Below are positions 1-9,836 of a stretch of 64,000 nucleotides of DNA, piece by piece. A model generated the notes under the pieces. It saw only the letters and a program-made list of their open reading frames with translations. It was not told the DNA's origin and searched no databases. Origin of the DNA: Gordonia hankookensis (GTDB lineage: Bacteria > Actinomycetota > Actinomycetes > Mycobacteriales > Mycobacteriaceae); the NCBI RefSeq assembly GCF_014673215.1, contig NZ_JACWMS010000001.1:186001-250000 (forward strand), read 5' to 3'. The translations under genes and the position numbers were made by a program. How positions within the stretch are numbered: position 1 is the first letter of the stretch; each line of letters begins with the position of its first letter.

Positions 1-1
1 C

Positions 2-520
2 GACGAGTCCGTGGACGCCGCGTACCGCGTCATGCGGTTCAAGACCGCCGCCTACACGGTCGCCCGGCCGCTCGAACTCGGGGCCACCCTCGCGTCGGCC
101 CCCGCGTCGCTGATCGGCGATCTCCGTTCGATCGGCCACGATCTCGGCGTCGCCTTCCAGTTGCGCGACGATCTCCTGGGAGTGTTCGGCGATCCCGACC
201 GGACGGGCAAACCATCCGGTGACGACCTGGTCGCCGGGAAGCGCACCGCGCTGCTCGCGGTCGGACTGGCACGGGCGGGCGAACGCGATCCGGCACTCGC
301 CGAACGTCTCCGCGCCGCCGTCGGCCGCCCGCTGACCGAGGACGAGGTGCGAACGGCCCGGTCGATCCTCACCGACGTCGGCGCCGTCGACGAGATCGAG
401 ACCCAGATCTCCGGTCTCCTCACCAGCGCCCTGGCCACCCTCGGGGCGGCCGACATGTCCGAACCGGTCCGTACCGAGCTGGGGGCCTTCGCCCATCGCA
501 TCGCTCACCGCACGACGTGA
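2..520 (+). CDS. idsA2: Polyprenyl (geranylgeranyl/farnesyl) diphosphate synthase, 3' part
   Basis: C-terminal part of a trans-isoprenyl diphosphate synthase; the N-terminus, with the first Asp-rich motif, lies left of the window. The frame is open from base 2 to TGA at 518-520. The second Asp-rich motif is visible (FQLRDDLLGVFGD), followed by the GKPSGDDL and GKRT segments typical of the family's substrate-binding lid. These enzymes condense isopentenyl diphosphate with allylic diphosphates to give C15-C20 chains. The next gene starts 7 bases downstream and a phytoene synthase follows, so geranylgeranyl diphosphate supply for carotenoids is the likely role. By position it corresponds to M. 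tuberculosis idsA2 (Rv2173); in carotenoid nomenclature it would be crtE. Chain length cannot be judged without the missing N-terminal half. Confidence 0.85.
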   Translation, partial: DESVDAAYRVMRFKTAAYTVARPLELGATLASAPASLIGDLRSIGHDLGVAFQLRDDLLGVFGDPDRTGKPSGDDLVAGKRTALLAVGLARAGERDPALAERLRAAVGRPLTEDEVRTARSILTDVGAVDEIETQISGLLTSALATLGAADMSEPVRTELGAFAHRIAHRTT

Positions 521-527
521 TCGCGAC

Positions 528-2111
528 GTGACGACACAGACGGCCCCGCACGGTGCCCGGGTGGTGATCATCGGTGCCGGCTTGTCGGGACTCTCGGCGG
601 CACTGCGGCTCACCGAACTCGGGCACCGGGTCACCGTCGTCGATGCCGCGCCCACCGCGGGCGGACTGGTCCGCACCGAACCGCTCGCCACCCACGACAA
701 GGCCCCGGACCTGGGCGCCGGTTCGGTCGGATTCGACACCGGCGCAACGGTTCTCACCATGCCATCGTTGATCGACGACGCACTCGGTGCGGTCGGCATC
801 TCACCCGCGGAATCCCGCCGCCGACTGGCCCTGATCGACGTCGACCCGTCGTACAGCGCTCGATTCGCCGACGGCACGCACCTCGACATCCCGCGCGGCG
901 CCGACAGGTTGGCCGCCGCCGCGACCTCGACGTTCGGCCCGGACGCGGGGACCGGGGTGCGCGACCTCACCAGATGGCTTGCCCGGCTGCATGACGTCGA
1001 GTTCGACACCTTCATCGATCACAACCTCAGTTCCCTCTCCGACCTGCGCGACCGCCGACTCCTCTCCCGCGCCGTGGATCTGGTGATGATGGGGGCGACG
1101 CGGCGACTCACGCCGGCCGTCGCGCGGCACGTCTCCGACGAACGGCTGCAGCGTGTGTTCACGTTCCAGGCCCTCTACGCGGGGGTGCCGCCACAGCATG
1201 CGGCGGCGATCTATGGCGTGATCGCACACATGGACATCGGCATGGGCGTCTATTACCCGACCGGCGGGATGGGTCGCATCGGTGCCGTCATGGCCGATGC
1301 CCTCCGCGAGGCCGGCGGAAGGGTCGAACTGTCCACCCGTGCGGAGGCCCTGTGTCGCGACGACTCGCAGGTCACGGGCGTCCGACTGGACTCCGGCGAC
1401 ATCGTGCCCGCCGACGCGGTGGTGGCCGCCGTCCCGATCGGCGAGGTGGCCCGACTGTTCGGCACACCGATGCCTCGCGGACCGCGATGGCGCCGGATCC
1501 GTCACTCGCCGAGCGCCGTCGTGATCCATGGCCTCGCACCACGTTCGGTGACCGCGACCTGGCCGGGCCATCACCACACCCTCGACTTCGGGGCCGCGTG
1601 GGCGGAGACCTTCGTCGACCTGACCCGCGCGCCCGGGCGTCTCATGCGCGATCCGTCGTTCCTGGTGACGCGTCCCGCGGTGTCGGACCCGAGCCAGACC
1701 GGTTCGATGGAGCCCGTCTCCGTGCTCGCGCCCTGCCCCAACCTGGTGACCGCCGACCTGCCCTGGGACATCCTCGCCGACGCCTACGTCGACGAGTGCC
1801 TGCAGACCCTCGCACGCCGCGGCTACCGCGGCATCGACACGGCCCTGCAGGTGCTGCGCGTCGACGACCCCACCACCTGGGCGTCCGCAGGACTGCCGGC
1901 CGGGACGCCGTTCGGCGCCGCCCACACCGTTCGGCAGACCGGTCCGTTGCGTACCCCGAACCGATGGCCGGGCAGCACCAATCTGATCCTGGCGGGTGCG
2001 GCGACGGTGCCGGGAGTCGGCATCCCGCCGGTGCTGGTGTCCGGCAGGCTCGCCGCCGAGCGCGTCGTCTCGGCGCTCGGCATGAGGTCGCGCCGTAGGA
2101 TCAGGCCGTGA
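528..2111 (+). CDS. crtI: Phytoene desaturase-family FAD oxidoreductase (CrtI-like)
   Basis: A 527-residue flavoprotein, close to the usual CrtI size. The N-terminus has the FAD-binding dinucleotide fold (VVIIGAGLSGLSAALRL, about residues 11-27, ending in an acidic strand VTVVDA). The C-terminus has the CrtI-type signature LAGAATVPGVGIPPVLVSG, near residues 488-506, where carotenoid desaturases carry GAGTHPGAGIPGV. The family removes hydrogens from phytoene to give lycopene or neurosporene. The GTG start at 528 sits 7 bases after the upstream stop, and its TGA overlaps the GTG of the mannosyltransferase (GTGA), so translation is probably coupled. Context with prenyl synthase and phytoene synthase supports carotenogenesis. 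Related desaturases or ketolases act on other carotenoids, so exact substrate is inferred. Confidence 0.85.
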   Translation: MTTQTAPHGARVVIIGAGLSGLSAALRLTELGHRVTVVDAAPTAGGLVRTEPLATHDKAPDLGAGSVGFDTGATVLTMPSLIDDALGAVGISPAESRRRLALIDVDPSYSARFADGTHLDIPRGADRLAAAATSTFGPDAGTGVRDLTRWLARLHDVEFDTFIDHNLSSLSDLRDRRLLSRAVDLVMMGATRRLTPAVARHVSDERLQRVFTFQALYAGVPPQHAAAIYGVIAHMDIGMGVYYPTGGMGRIGAVMADALREAGGRVELSTRAEALCRDDSQVTGVRLDSGDIVPADAVVAAVPIGEVARLFGTPMPRGPRWRRIRHSPSAVVIHGLAPRSVTATWPGHHHTLDFGAAWAETFVDLTRAPGRLMRDPSFLVTRPAVSDPSQTGSMEPVSVLAPCPNLVTADLPWDILADAYVDECLQTLARRGYRGIDTALQVLRVDDPTTWASAGLPAGTPFGAAHTVRQTGPLRTPNRWPGSTNLILAGAATVPGVGIPPVLVSGRLAAERVVSALGMRSRRRIRP

Positions 2112-3664
2112 CCGCGACGCGCGACGACACTCCGCCATCCCGTCGGAACCGCGCGGTTCGCGAGCCGGGCTTCGCGGACCTGGTGGTGGGCTTCGTCGGT
2201 TCCGTGTTCGTGTGCGTCGGCAGCTTCGGCGTCGGCGACATCGCACGCAACAGCACCGTCGCCCAGGATCTCGGTCTGTCGGCGATCGCGTACGGACACG
2301 GCAAGACCTTGTTCGGCAGCATCTTCTGGCTCGGCGTCGCCACCATGGTGATCGCCTGGGTGCGGCTGGGACGCCGGCTCGGTACCGACCGACCGGCGCT
2401 GTCGGTGCGCACCTTCGGATGGGGCATCGTGGGCTGGGCCGCCCCGCTCGCCGTGGCCGTTCCCGTCTACAGCCGCGACGTCTACGCCTACCTCGGTCAG
2501 GGAGCCCTGTTCCGGGAGGGCTTCGATCCCTATGCCGACGGACCCGCCCACCTGCCCGGACCCCTCCTCGACAGCATGGCGCAGGTGTGGGCGACCACCA
2601 CCGCGCCCTATGGTCCGCTCTTCGTCGGACTCACCCGGCTGGTCACCGACATCACCGGCGACCACGTCATTCTCGGCGTGTACTCGATCCGGCTCATCCT
2701 GTTGCCCGGGCTCCTGTTGTCGCTCTGGGCGATTCCGCGGCTGGCCCGACATTTCGGCGCGTCACCGCAGACCGGTCTGTGGCTGGCACTCGCCAACCCG
2801 ATGGTCCTCATCCATCTGGTGGCAGGCAGCCACGTCGAGTTGCTGATGATGGGCGTGCTCGTGTCCGGTGTCGCCCTGGTGGTCACCGGGCGACACGTCC
2901 ACGGTCTGGTCGTGCTCGGGCTGGCGGTGTCCATCAAGGTCACCGCCGGTATCGCGATCCCGTTCGTGGTGTGGATCTGGTTGTCGCACATCCGTGCCCG
3001 GCGGCGTGTCGAGCCGGTCGACGTGGCCCGTGTGTTCGCCTCGGTGATCGGCATCACCGTCGCCGTGTTCGCGGTGTGCACCGCCGTACTCGGGCTCGGG
3101 CTGGGCTGGCTCACCGGTCTCGGCTGGGCCGATCGCATCATCAACTGGTTCACCCTGCCCACCCTCGCGGGGCACATCGTGACACTGGTCGCCGCGCCGT
3201 TCACGGCGTTGAACCTGCAACCGGTCCTCGGGGTCACACGTGCCGTGGGCATGGTGGTACTCGCGATCGTCCTGGTGGGTCTGTGGTGGTCGCATCGCCG
3301 TGACGAACGCAGCGCCATGGCGGGCATGGTGTGGGCGATGCTCGCAGTTCTGCTCCTCGAACCCTCCACGCTCCCCTGGTACTACACCTGGGTTCTGTGC
3401 CTGGCAGTGGCATTCACCCTGCCCCGCTGGGTGCGGGCGATCGTCGTCGGGGTGTCCACCTTCATGCTGATCGTGTTCCAGCCCGACGACTCGATTCTCT
3501 TCTACAAACTCCCGGAAGTCCTCCTGGCAACGGCGCTGTCTCTCCTTGCGGCGATCTCGCTCACCCGACGGGATCCGCTGCGCCTGCGCCGGGCGCTCGA
3601 CTGGTTCCGCGGCGGCCCCGACACCCCGCACGAGACCGACCGATCGACGACCTCCGGTGCGTGA
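2108..3664 (+). CDS. mptA: Alpha-(1->6)-mannosyltransferase MptA/MptB type (GT-C)
   Basis: A 518-residue polytopic protein with about a dozen hydrophobic segments, and an extracytoplasmic loop DVYAYLGQGALFREGFDPY after the third or fourth, as in GT-C mannosyltransferases that use polyprenol-phosphate-mannose. In mycobacteria and corynebacteria MptA/MptB build the alpha-1,6 mannan backbone of lipomannan and lipoarabinomannan. Position next to the prenyl synthase matches M. tuberculosis Rv2174 (mptA); the paralogue mptB lies elsewhere in those genomes. The GTG start overlaps the crtI stop by 4 bases and the gene ends 4 bases before the CrtB ATG, so it is embedded in the carotenoid operon. Family assignment is firm; A versus B paralogue rests on synteny. 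Confidence 0.85.
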   Translation: MTATRDDTPPSRRNRAVREPGFADLVVGFVGSVFVCVGSFGVGDIARNSTVAQDLGLSAIAYGHGKTLFGSIFWLGVATMVIAWVRLGRRLGTDRPALSVRTFGWGIVGWAAPLAVAVPVYSRDVYAYLGQGALFREGFDPYADGPAHLPGPLLDSMAQVWATTTAPYGPLFVGLTRLVTDITGDHVILGVYSIRLILLPGLLLSLWAIPRLARHFGASPQTGLWLALANPMVLIHLVAGSHVELLMMGVLVSGVALVVTGRHVHGLVVLGLAVSIKVTAGIAIPFVVWIWLSHIRARRRVEPVDVARVFASVIGITVAVFAVCTAVLGLGLGWLTGLGWADRIINWFTLPTLAGHIVTLVAAPFTALNLQPVLGVTRAVGMVVLAIVLVGLWWSHRRDERSAMAGMVWAMLAVLLLEPSTLPWYYTWVLCLAVAFTLPRWVRAIVVGVSTFMLIVFQPDDSILFYKLPEVLLATALSLLAAISLTRRDPLRLRRALDWFRGGPDTPHETDRSTTSGA

Positions 3665-3668
3665 GAAC

Positions 3669-4643
3669 ATGCTTCGCGATTCCGTCGACACGGATCCCGT
3701 TCGGCTCGGGTACCGGCGGGCACGCGCCCTCACGGCCGAACACGGCCGGACGTATTTTGCGGCGTCGTGCCTCCTGCCCCCGCCGCAACGTCGCGGGGTA
3801 TGGGCGCTCTACGGGTTCGCGCGCATCGTCGACGACGTCGTCGATCTTCCCTCTGCCGTACCTGCGCCACATGGTCGGGCCGCCCAGATCGACCGGATCG
3901 AGGAGGCGCTGCACGTCGTGCTCCACACACCCGACACACCGGACGCCGGGCTCGACCACCGATCCGCGGACGTGGAACAGGGCGACGCCGATCTCGGGTC
4001 GATCCTGGCCGCGGTGCGCGACACCGTCGTGCGGTTCGACATCCCCACCCACACCTTCGACGCGTTCCTGCGGTCGATGCGGATGGACGTGCCCGGCACC
4101 ACCGAATTCCGGGACCGCTATCGGACCTGGGCCGAACTCGCCGAGTACACCTACGGATCCGCGGCCGTCATCGGCCTCCAGATGATCCCGCTGCTCGGCG
4201 TGAGGGCGGCCGATGACGACGTCGCCGAGGGTGCCGCGACGCTGGGCGAGGCGTTCCAGTTGACCAACTTCCTGAGGGACGTCGCCGAAGATCTCGACCG
4301 CGACCGGATCTACCTGCCCACCGACGAACTCGCGGCGTTCGGCGTGGATGAGGACCACCTCCGCCGATGTCGCGCGGAACATGTGACCAGCCCCCACCTC
4401 CGCCGGGCGCTCGCCAACATGATCGCCGTCAACCGCGACCAGTACCGACGAGCCTGGCCCTCGATCACGGTTCTGCCCAACAGGTCTCGGCGCTCGATCG
4501 CGGCAGCGGCGGCCATGTATCACGACATCCTGCGCGAGATCGAACGGGCCGACCACGACGTCATGGATCGTCGCGTGGTGGTGAGCGGTCGACGACGGGC
4601 CGTGCTGGCCGCACAGGCGGTCTCCGGTCGCCGTCCGTGGTGA
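3669..4643 (+). CDS. crtB: Phytoene synthase (CrtB-like)
   Basis: 324 residues from ATG 3669; the frame is open further upstream, but that part overlaps mptA. Squalene/phytoene synthase hallmarks are present: first Asp-rich motif ARIVDDVVD (about residues 55-63) and second NFLRDVAEDLDRDRIYLP (about residues 202-219), with the tyrosine-rich YGFARIVDD context. It joins two geranylgeranyl diphosphates head to head to give phytoene, the first committed carotenoid, at the membrane face. It starts 4 bases after mptA ends, making a four-gene run. M. tuberculosis lacks this gene at the locus, while pigmented relatives keep it. Squalene synthesis is a possible alternative, less likely beside a CrtI-like desaturase. 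Confidence 0.87.
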   Translation: MLRDSVDTDPVRLGYRRARALTAEHGRTYFAASCLLPPPQRRGVWALYGFARIVDDVVDLPSAVPAPHGRAAQIDRIEEALHVVLHTPDTPDAGLDHRSADVEQGDADLGSILAAVRDTVVRFDIPTHTFDAFLRSMRMDVPGTTEFRDRYRTWAELAEYTYGSAAVIGLQMIPLLGVRAADDDVAEGAATLGEAFQLTNFLRDVAEDLDRDRIYLPTDELAAFGVDEDHLRRCRAEHVTSPHLRRALANMIAVNRDQYRRAWPSITVLPNRSRRSIAAAAAMYHDILREIERADHDVMDRRVVVSGRRRAVLAAQAVSGRRPW

Positions 4644-4667
4644 GACGGCCGGGCAGACCAGCCGTCA
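4644..4667. terminator. Weak hairpin between convergent genes
   Basis: GACGGC at 4644-4649 pairs with GCCGTC at 4661-4666 across an 11-base loop, directly between the crtB stop and the end of the convergent DNA-binding gene. The arms are only 6 bp, so this is a weak candidate bidirectional terminator. Confidence 0.3.
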
Positions 4668-5105
4668 GAACGCCTGGGCCTGAGCCCGCCGGATGACCTC
4701 ACGAGCCGAATGTGTGTGCAGCGCATCGGCCGGACACATACCGAGGTCGTCCTGGACAGCGAACAGCCACTCCATCGCCTCGTCGCGGGTGTAGCCGCCG
4801 TCGAAGAGAACCTCGACGAGCCCGGTGAAGTGCTTGACGATCCCGAACTCGTCGAAGAACACCCCCGGAATGGCCGGCTGTCCCCCGCGCGACACGGCGA
4901 GCAGTTGATGGTCGTGGATCAGGGTGCGCACGCGGCCGGCGGACACTCCCAGCCGACGGGCCGCGTCGTCGATCGTCAGCGTGTCGAGATCGGGCGGGAG
5001 ACTGTCTTCGGACAGCGGTAGCGAACCCACATCGCCGAGCGTACCGGCTCCGGGTTCGCCGCCCAACGACGCCGGCCGGATTCGTTGGGCGAATGCACCG
5101 TGCAC
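4665..5105 (-). CDS. Rv2175c-like winged-helix DNA-binding protein
   Basis: A 146-residue protein whose C-terminus (DALHTHSAREVIRRAQAQAF) is nearly the same as that of M. tuberculosis Rv2175c. A helix-turn-helix is readable at about residues 42-66 (LTIDDAARRLGVSAGRVRTLIHDHQ). Rv2175c is a small DNA-binding protein phosphorylated by the PknL kinase, and pknL lies here head to head with it, so the pair is conserved. The start is uncertain: the ATG at 5105 gives full length, while a GTG before GSLPLSEDS at about residue 27 gives a form nearer the mycobacterial N-terminus. DNA targets are unknown. Confidence 0.83.
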   Translation of the reverse strand: MHGAFAQRIRPASLGGEPGAGTLGDVGSLPLSEDSLPPDLDTLTIDDAARRLGVSAGRVRTLIHDHQLLAVSRGGQPAIPGVFFDEFGIVKHFTGLVEVLFDGGYTRDEAMEWLFAVQDDLGMCPADALHTHSAREVIRRAQAQAF

Positions 5106-5174
5106 CGGACCTGCGCTCGTCCGAGCCCGAGTCGATACACCGCCCGTGTGATGGCGCCCGGTAGATTCGGCGAC

Positions 5175-6365
5175 GTGAAACCTCCCGCCGACTCACTCCT
5201 GGGCGCGTCCCTCGAGGGCCGCTACCGGATCGACGCGCCGATCGCGCGCGGCGGGATGTCGGCGGTCTACCTCGGCGTCGACCTGCGCCTCGGCCGATCG
5301 GTGGCGATCAAGGTGATGGATGCGCGCTACAGCGGTGATCCGCAGTTCCTGCGCCGGTTCGAGTTCGAGGCGCGGGCGGTCGCCGGGTTGAAACACCCCG
5401 GGCTGGTGGCCGTGTACGACCAGGGCATCGACGACGGCATCGCCTTCCTCGTGATGGAACTCGTCGAAGGTGGCAGCCTCCGGGAGCTCCTGCGCGAACG
5501 CGGTCCGATGCCGCCCCATGCGGTCAGTGCCGTGGCCGACCCGGTGCTCGGCGGGCTCGGTACCGCACATGCGGCCGGACTCGTCCACCGCGACGTCAAG
5601 CCGGAGAATGTGCTCATCTCCGACGCAGGCGAGGTGAAGGTCGCCGATTTCGGGCTGGTCCGCGCCGTCGCCGAAGCGGGCGTCACCTCTGCCAGTGTCA
5701 TCCTCGGCACGGCGGCCTACCTGTCCCCCGAGCAGGTCGAGGCCGGGGACGCCGACGCCCGCAGCGACGTCTACTCAATGGGCGTCATGATGTTCGAATT
5801 ACTCACCGGCCGAACACCTTTCCGGGGCGACACGCCACTGGCACTGGCCTACCAGCGGCTCAGCTATGACGTGCCTGCGCCGGGTGACGTGGTGGACGGC
5901 GTACCGGAGGAGTTCGACGAGATCGTGCTGCGCGCGACCGAGCGCGATCCCGCCGAGCGATACGCGGACGGATATGACATGCGTCGGGCACTGCTGGCCG
6001 CCGCCGACGAACTGGACCTTCCGTCCTTCACGGTCCCCGCCCCGCGCCGGTCGGCCGAACGCGACACCATGGCACGGTTTCGGGCCGATCGCGCACAGCC
6101 GCAGGTCCCCGCGCCCCCGGGTCCCAACCCCACCAGGGTGCAGTCGGGGCCCGCGACCCCACCTCCGGTCGCCGCGCCGACACCGCGACCCGATCGCGAG
6201 CCCGCCGCGGCGAGGACGACGCGCCCGGAGTCCCGATTCGACGAGCAGCCGGAACCGGACCACAACGGGCCCGTGCGGGCGCTGATCTGGACCACCTTCG
6301 TGCTGCTGCTGGCCGTCGCGGTCGGTGCCGTCGGATGGTGGGTGGGACAGACCTACCTGAGCTGA
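5175..6365 (+). CDS. pknL: Membrane Ser/Thr protein kinase PknL
   Basis: A Hanks-type kinase of about 396 residues. Visible: glycine loop ARGGMSAVYLG, catalytic lysine in VAIKVMD, catalytic loop HRDVKPENVL, DFGLVRA and the TAAYLSPEQ activation-segment end. The kinase domain (about 15-280) is followed by a Pro/Arg-rich juxtamembrane region and one C-terminal membrane segment (IWTTFVLLLAVAVGAVGWWVG). There is no extracellular PASTA or other sensor domain, as in mycobacterial PknL. The start is chosen at GTG 5175 because a GGTAG lies 11 bases upstream; ATG 5151 in the same frame is an alternative. Its divergent neighbour is the orthologue of its known substrate Rv2175c. Confidence 0.9.
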   Translation: MKPPADSLLGASLEGRYRIDAPIARGGMSAVYLGVDLRLGRSVAIKVMDARYSGDPQFLRRFEFEARAVAGLKHPGLVAVYDQGIDDGIAFLVMELVEGGSLRELLRERGPMPPHAVSAVADPVLGGLGTAHAAGLVHRDVKPENVLISDAGEVKVADFGLVRAVAEAGVTSASVILGTAAYLSPEQVEAGDADARSDVYSMGVMMFELLTGRTPFRGDTPLALAYQRLSYDVPAPGDVVDGVPEEFDEIVLRATERDPAERYADGYDMRRALLAAADELDLPSFTVPAPRRSAERDTMARFRADRAQPQVPAPPGPNPTRVQSGPATPPPVAAPTPRPDREPAAARTTRPESRFDEQPEPDHNGPVRALIWTTFVLLLAVAVGAVGWWVGQTYLS

Positions 6366-6393
6366 GCACGCCCACCGGCCCCGCAGGCACCCG

Positions 6394-7878
<1,485 letters not shown>

Positions 7879-8361
7879 TCAGGGTCGCGACTTCTCGATC
7901 GCCTGCCACCGACGCCAGTTGTGCCGGGCATCGGTGAGCGCGTCGTGGGCGTCCCTCGGCGACGGCGGGAGCGCCGGTTTGCCCGCGGCCTCCCAGTGCT
8001 GTCGCAGCTCCCGGGTGAAGCGCGGCATCGGGCGCGGAAGCGCCGTCATCGGGCCCCACAGCTGGCAGAGCACCACATGGTCGTAGGCACCGACCCACGC
8101 CCACAATTCGACGTCGTCACCATCGGCGGTCAGGAACGCGAGCAACTCGTCGCGGATCTGCCGACGGCTGCGCCACGAGGGCGATGCCGGGGACGGTAGC
8201 TTGGGCAATACGTTGGTCCGAACCCAGTCACCGGCCCGGCCCGGATCGAACTCGGTGGACACCGCGTAGAATTCACGTCCGTCCTCGGCGACGACACCGA
8301 TCGAGATGAGCTCGATGGTGGTGCCGTCCTCGATAAACTCCGAGTCGTAGAAGAACCGCAT
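7879..8361 (-). CDS. Rv2179c-type 3'-5' exoribonuclease
   Basis: 160 residues from ATG 8361 (a GTG two codons upstream is possible). It matches the M. tuberculosis Rv2179c family, shown to be a DEDDh 3'-5' exoribonuclease. Acidic motifs are readable: YDSEF (Asp/Glu pair near residue 6), VGAYDHVVL (Asp) and HDALTDAR (His and Asp) near the C-terminus. The segments ELISIGVVAEDGREFYAVST and QLWGPMTALP are very highly conserved. It is expected to be cytosolic and to trim single-stranded RNA ends. It lies between aroG and the divergent mannosyltransferase, as in M. tuberculosis. Confidence 0.9.
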   Translation of the reverse strand: MRFFYDSEFIEDGTTIELISIGVVAEDGREFYAVSTEFDPGRAGDWVRTNVLPKLPSPASPSWRSRRQIRDELLAFLTADGDDVELWAWVGAYDHVVLCQLWGPMTALPRPMPRFTRELRQHWEAAGKPALPPSPRDAHDALTDARHNWRRWQAIEKSRP

Positions 8362-8406
8362 ACCCACCAGTATTCACACCACGTGGAGCAGAGAACCGCC
8401 GAGACC

Positions 8407-9759
8407 ATGACTTATCTGTCCGCGGCCGACACCAGGCTGCATCGATGGGCGCCGTCGAACGGTGCGCGCACCGCGATCGCCGTGGTGTTCCTGGCATCGG
8501 TCACCCTGCAGATCGTCGGCATTCCCTTCACATCGAGTTTCGGGACCCGCACCCGCATCGACCTGGACGTCTACCGCCTGGGCGGGCAGATCTGGCAACA
8601 CGGCCAGAGTCTCTACGCCGACGGATCCATGCCTTTCACCAGTGACGGAATCTGGTTGCCGTTCACCTATCCCCCGTTCGCCGCTCTCGGCTTCATGCCC
8701 CTCGGCGCCATCACGCTCGGGCTGGCCGGGCTGTTGATCTCGGTGATCACGGTCGCCCTGACGGTGGTGATCCTGCACATCGTGCTGAGGATGCTCTCGG
8801 TGGGCAATCCGGAGAACAGATGGTGGATCGCACTGCTGCTGACCGCCGGGGTCATCTGGCTCAACCCGCTGTGGATGACCCTCGGCTTCGGTCAGATCAA
8901 CATCATCCTGATGGCGATGATCATCGTCGACATCTTCGTCGTCGGCCGGGGCCGCGCCGCTGCCACCGGACCGTTCCGCGGAATCCTGACCGGTCTGGCA
9001 TCTGCGATCAAGTTGACCCCGCTGGTGTTCGTCGCGGTCTACCTGCTGACGCGGCAATGGCGCGCGGCGCTCGTCACGGTCGCTACCTTCGTGGGCGCCG
9101 CCGCCCTCGCATGGATCTGGCTGCCCGCCGACTCGCACGGCTACTGGACACACACGCTCTTCCACACCGCCCGCATCGGCGACCCAGCAGGCCGGATCAA
9201 CCAGAATCTCAATGCGATGTGGATTCGTCTCGTGCCGCAATCGGAGTCGGCCGAGCAGCTCATGTGGGTCGCCAGTTCACTCGTGGTGACCGTCCTCGCA
9301 CTCGTCGCGGCACGATCATGCCGGCCGATCGCAGCCTTCGGAGCATGTCGGCGTCCCGACGGCGGTGACCCGTCGGCACGGGTCGCGGCGGTCCTGACGG
9401 TCTCGGTGGTCGCGCTCTGGGGCCTGCTCGTGTCGCCGACGTCGTGGGCCCACCACTGGGTGTGGGCGATCCCGACCATCCTGACCGCCGCGGTGGTGGC
9501 CGCCCGCGACACGGATCGACGCGTCCGGATCGGCTACAGCACGGTGGCCGCGACGGGCGTGGTGATCTTCGCGCTCGGCCCGTTCCAGTTCTTGTCGCCC
9601 GAGGTCCGCGAGTGGTCGATCATCGATCACCTGATCGGGAACTCCTACACGCTCTGGGGGCTCGCCGTCCTGATCATCGTGTGGCTGCTGCCTCCGCAGA
9701 TCACCGGCGAGGGAACCACACACGCGCATCCCCAACTCGCGGACGCACACGTTCGCTGA
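8407..9759 (+). CDS. GT87/DUF2029 alpha-(1->2)-mannosyltransferase (Rv2181-like)
   Basis: About 450 residues with roughly ten membrane segments. The first periplasmic loop carries RIDLDVYRLGGQIW and LPFTYPPFAAL, the DUF2029 (GT87, GT-C fold) signature. Its M. tuberculosis counterpart Rv2181 adds alpha-1,2 mannose branches to the lipomannan/lipoarabinomannan backbone from polyprenol-phosphate-mannose outside the membrane. Start: ATG 8407 is chosen; a GTG at 8383 in the same frame is possible and neither has a strong ribosome-binding site. The neighbouring acyltransferase, FadD15 and PimB' belong to the same envelope-lipid theme. Confidence 0.85.
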   Translation: MTYLSAADTRLHRWAPSNGARTAIAVVFLASVTLQIVGIPFTSSFGTRTRIDLDVYRLGGQIWQHGQSLYADGSMPFTSDGIWLPFTYPPFAALGFMPLGAITLGLAGLLISVITVALTVVILHIVLRMLSVGNPENRWWIALLLTAGVIWLNPLWMTLGFGQINIILMAMIIVDIFVVGRGRAAATGPFRGILTGLASAIKLTPLVFVAVYLLTRQWRAALVTVATFVGAAALAWIWLPADSHGYWTHTLFHTARIGDPAGRINQNLNAMWIRLVPQSESAEQLMWVASSLVVTVLALVAARSCRPIAAFGACRRPDGGDPSARVAAVLTVSVVALWGLLVSPTSWAHHWVWAIPTILTAAVVAARDTDRRVRIGYSTVAATGVVIFALGPFQFLSPEVREWSIIDHLIGNSYTLWGLAVLIIVWLLPPQITGEGTTHAHPQLADAHVR

Positions 9760-9784
9760 GACGGCCGGGTACCGGGACACCCAA

Positions 9785-9813
9785 CGCCCGCGACGACGGC
9801 GTCGTCGCGGGCG
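9785..9813. terminator. Strong hairpin between convergent genes
   Basis: A perfect 13-bp inverted repeat (arms 9785-9797 and 9801-9813) with a GGC loop lies between the mannosyltransferase (plus strand) and the acyltransferase (minus strand). It probably serves as a bidirectional terminator. No U-tract, as is usual in actinobacteria. Confidence 0.65.
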
Positions 9814-9836
9814 CATCGGTCAGAGTGGGACGCCGG

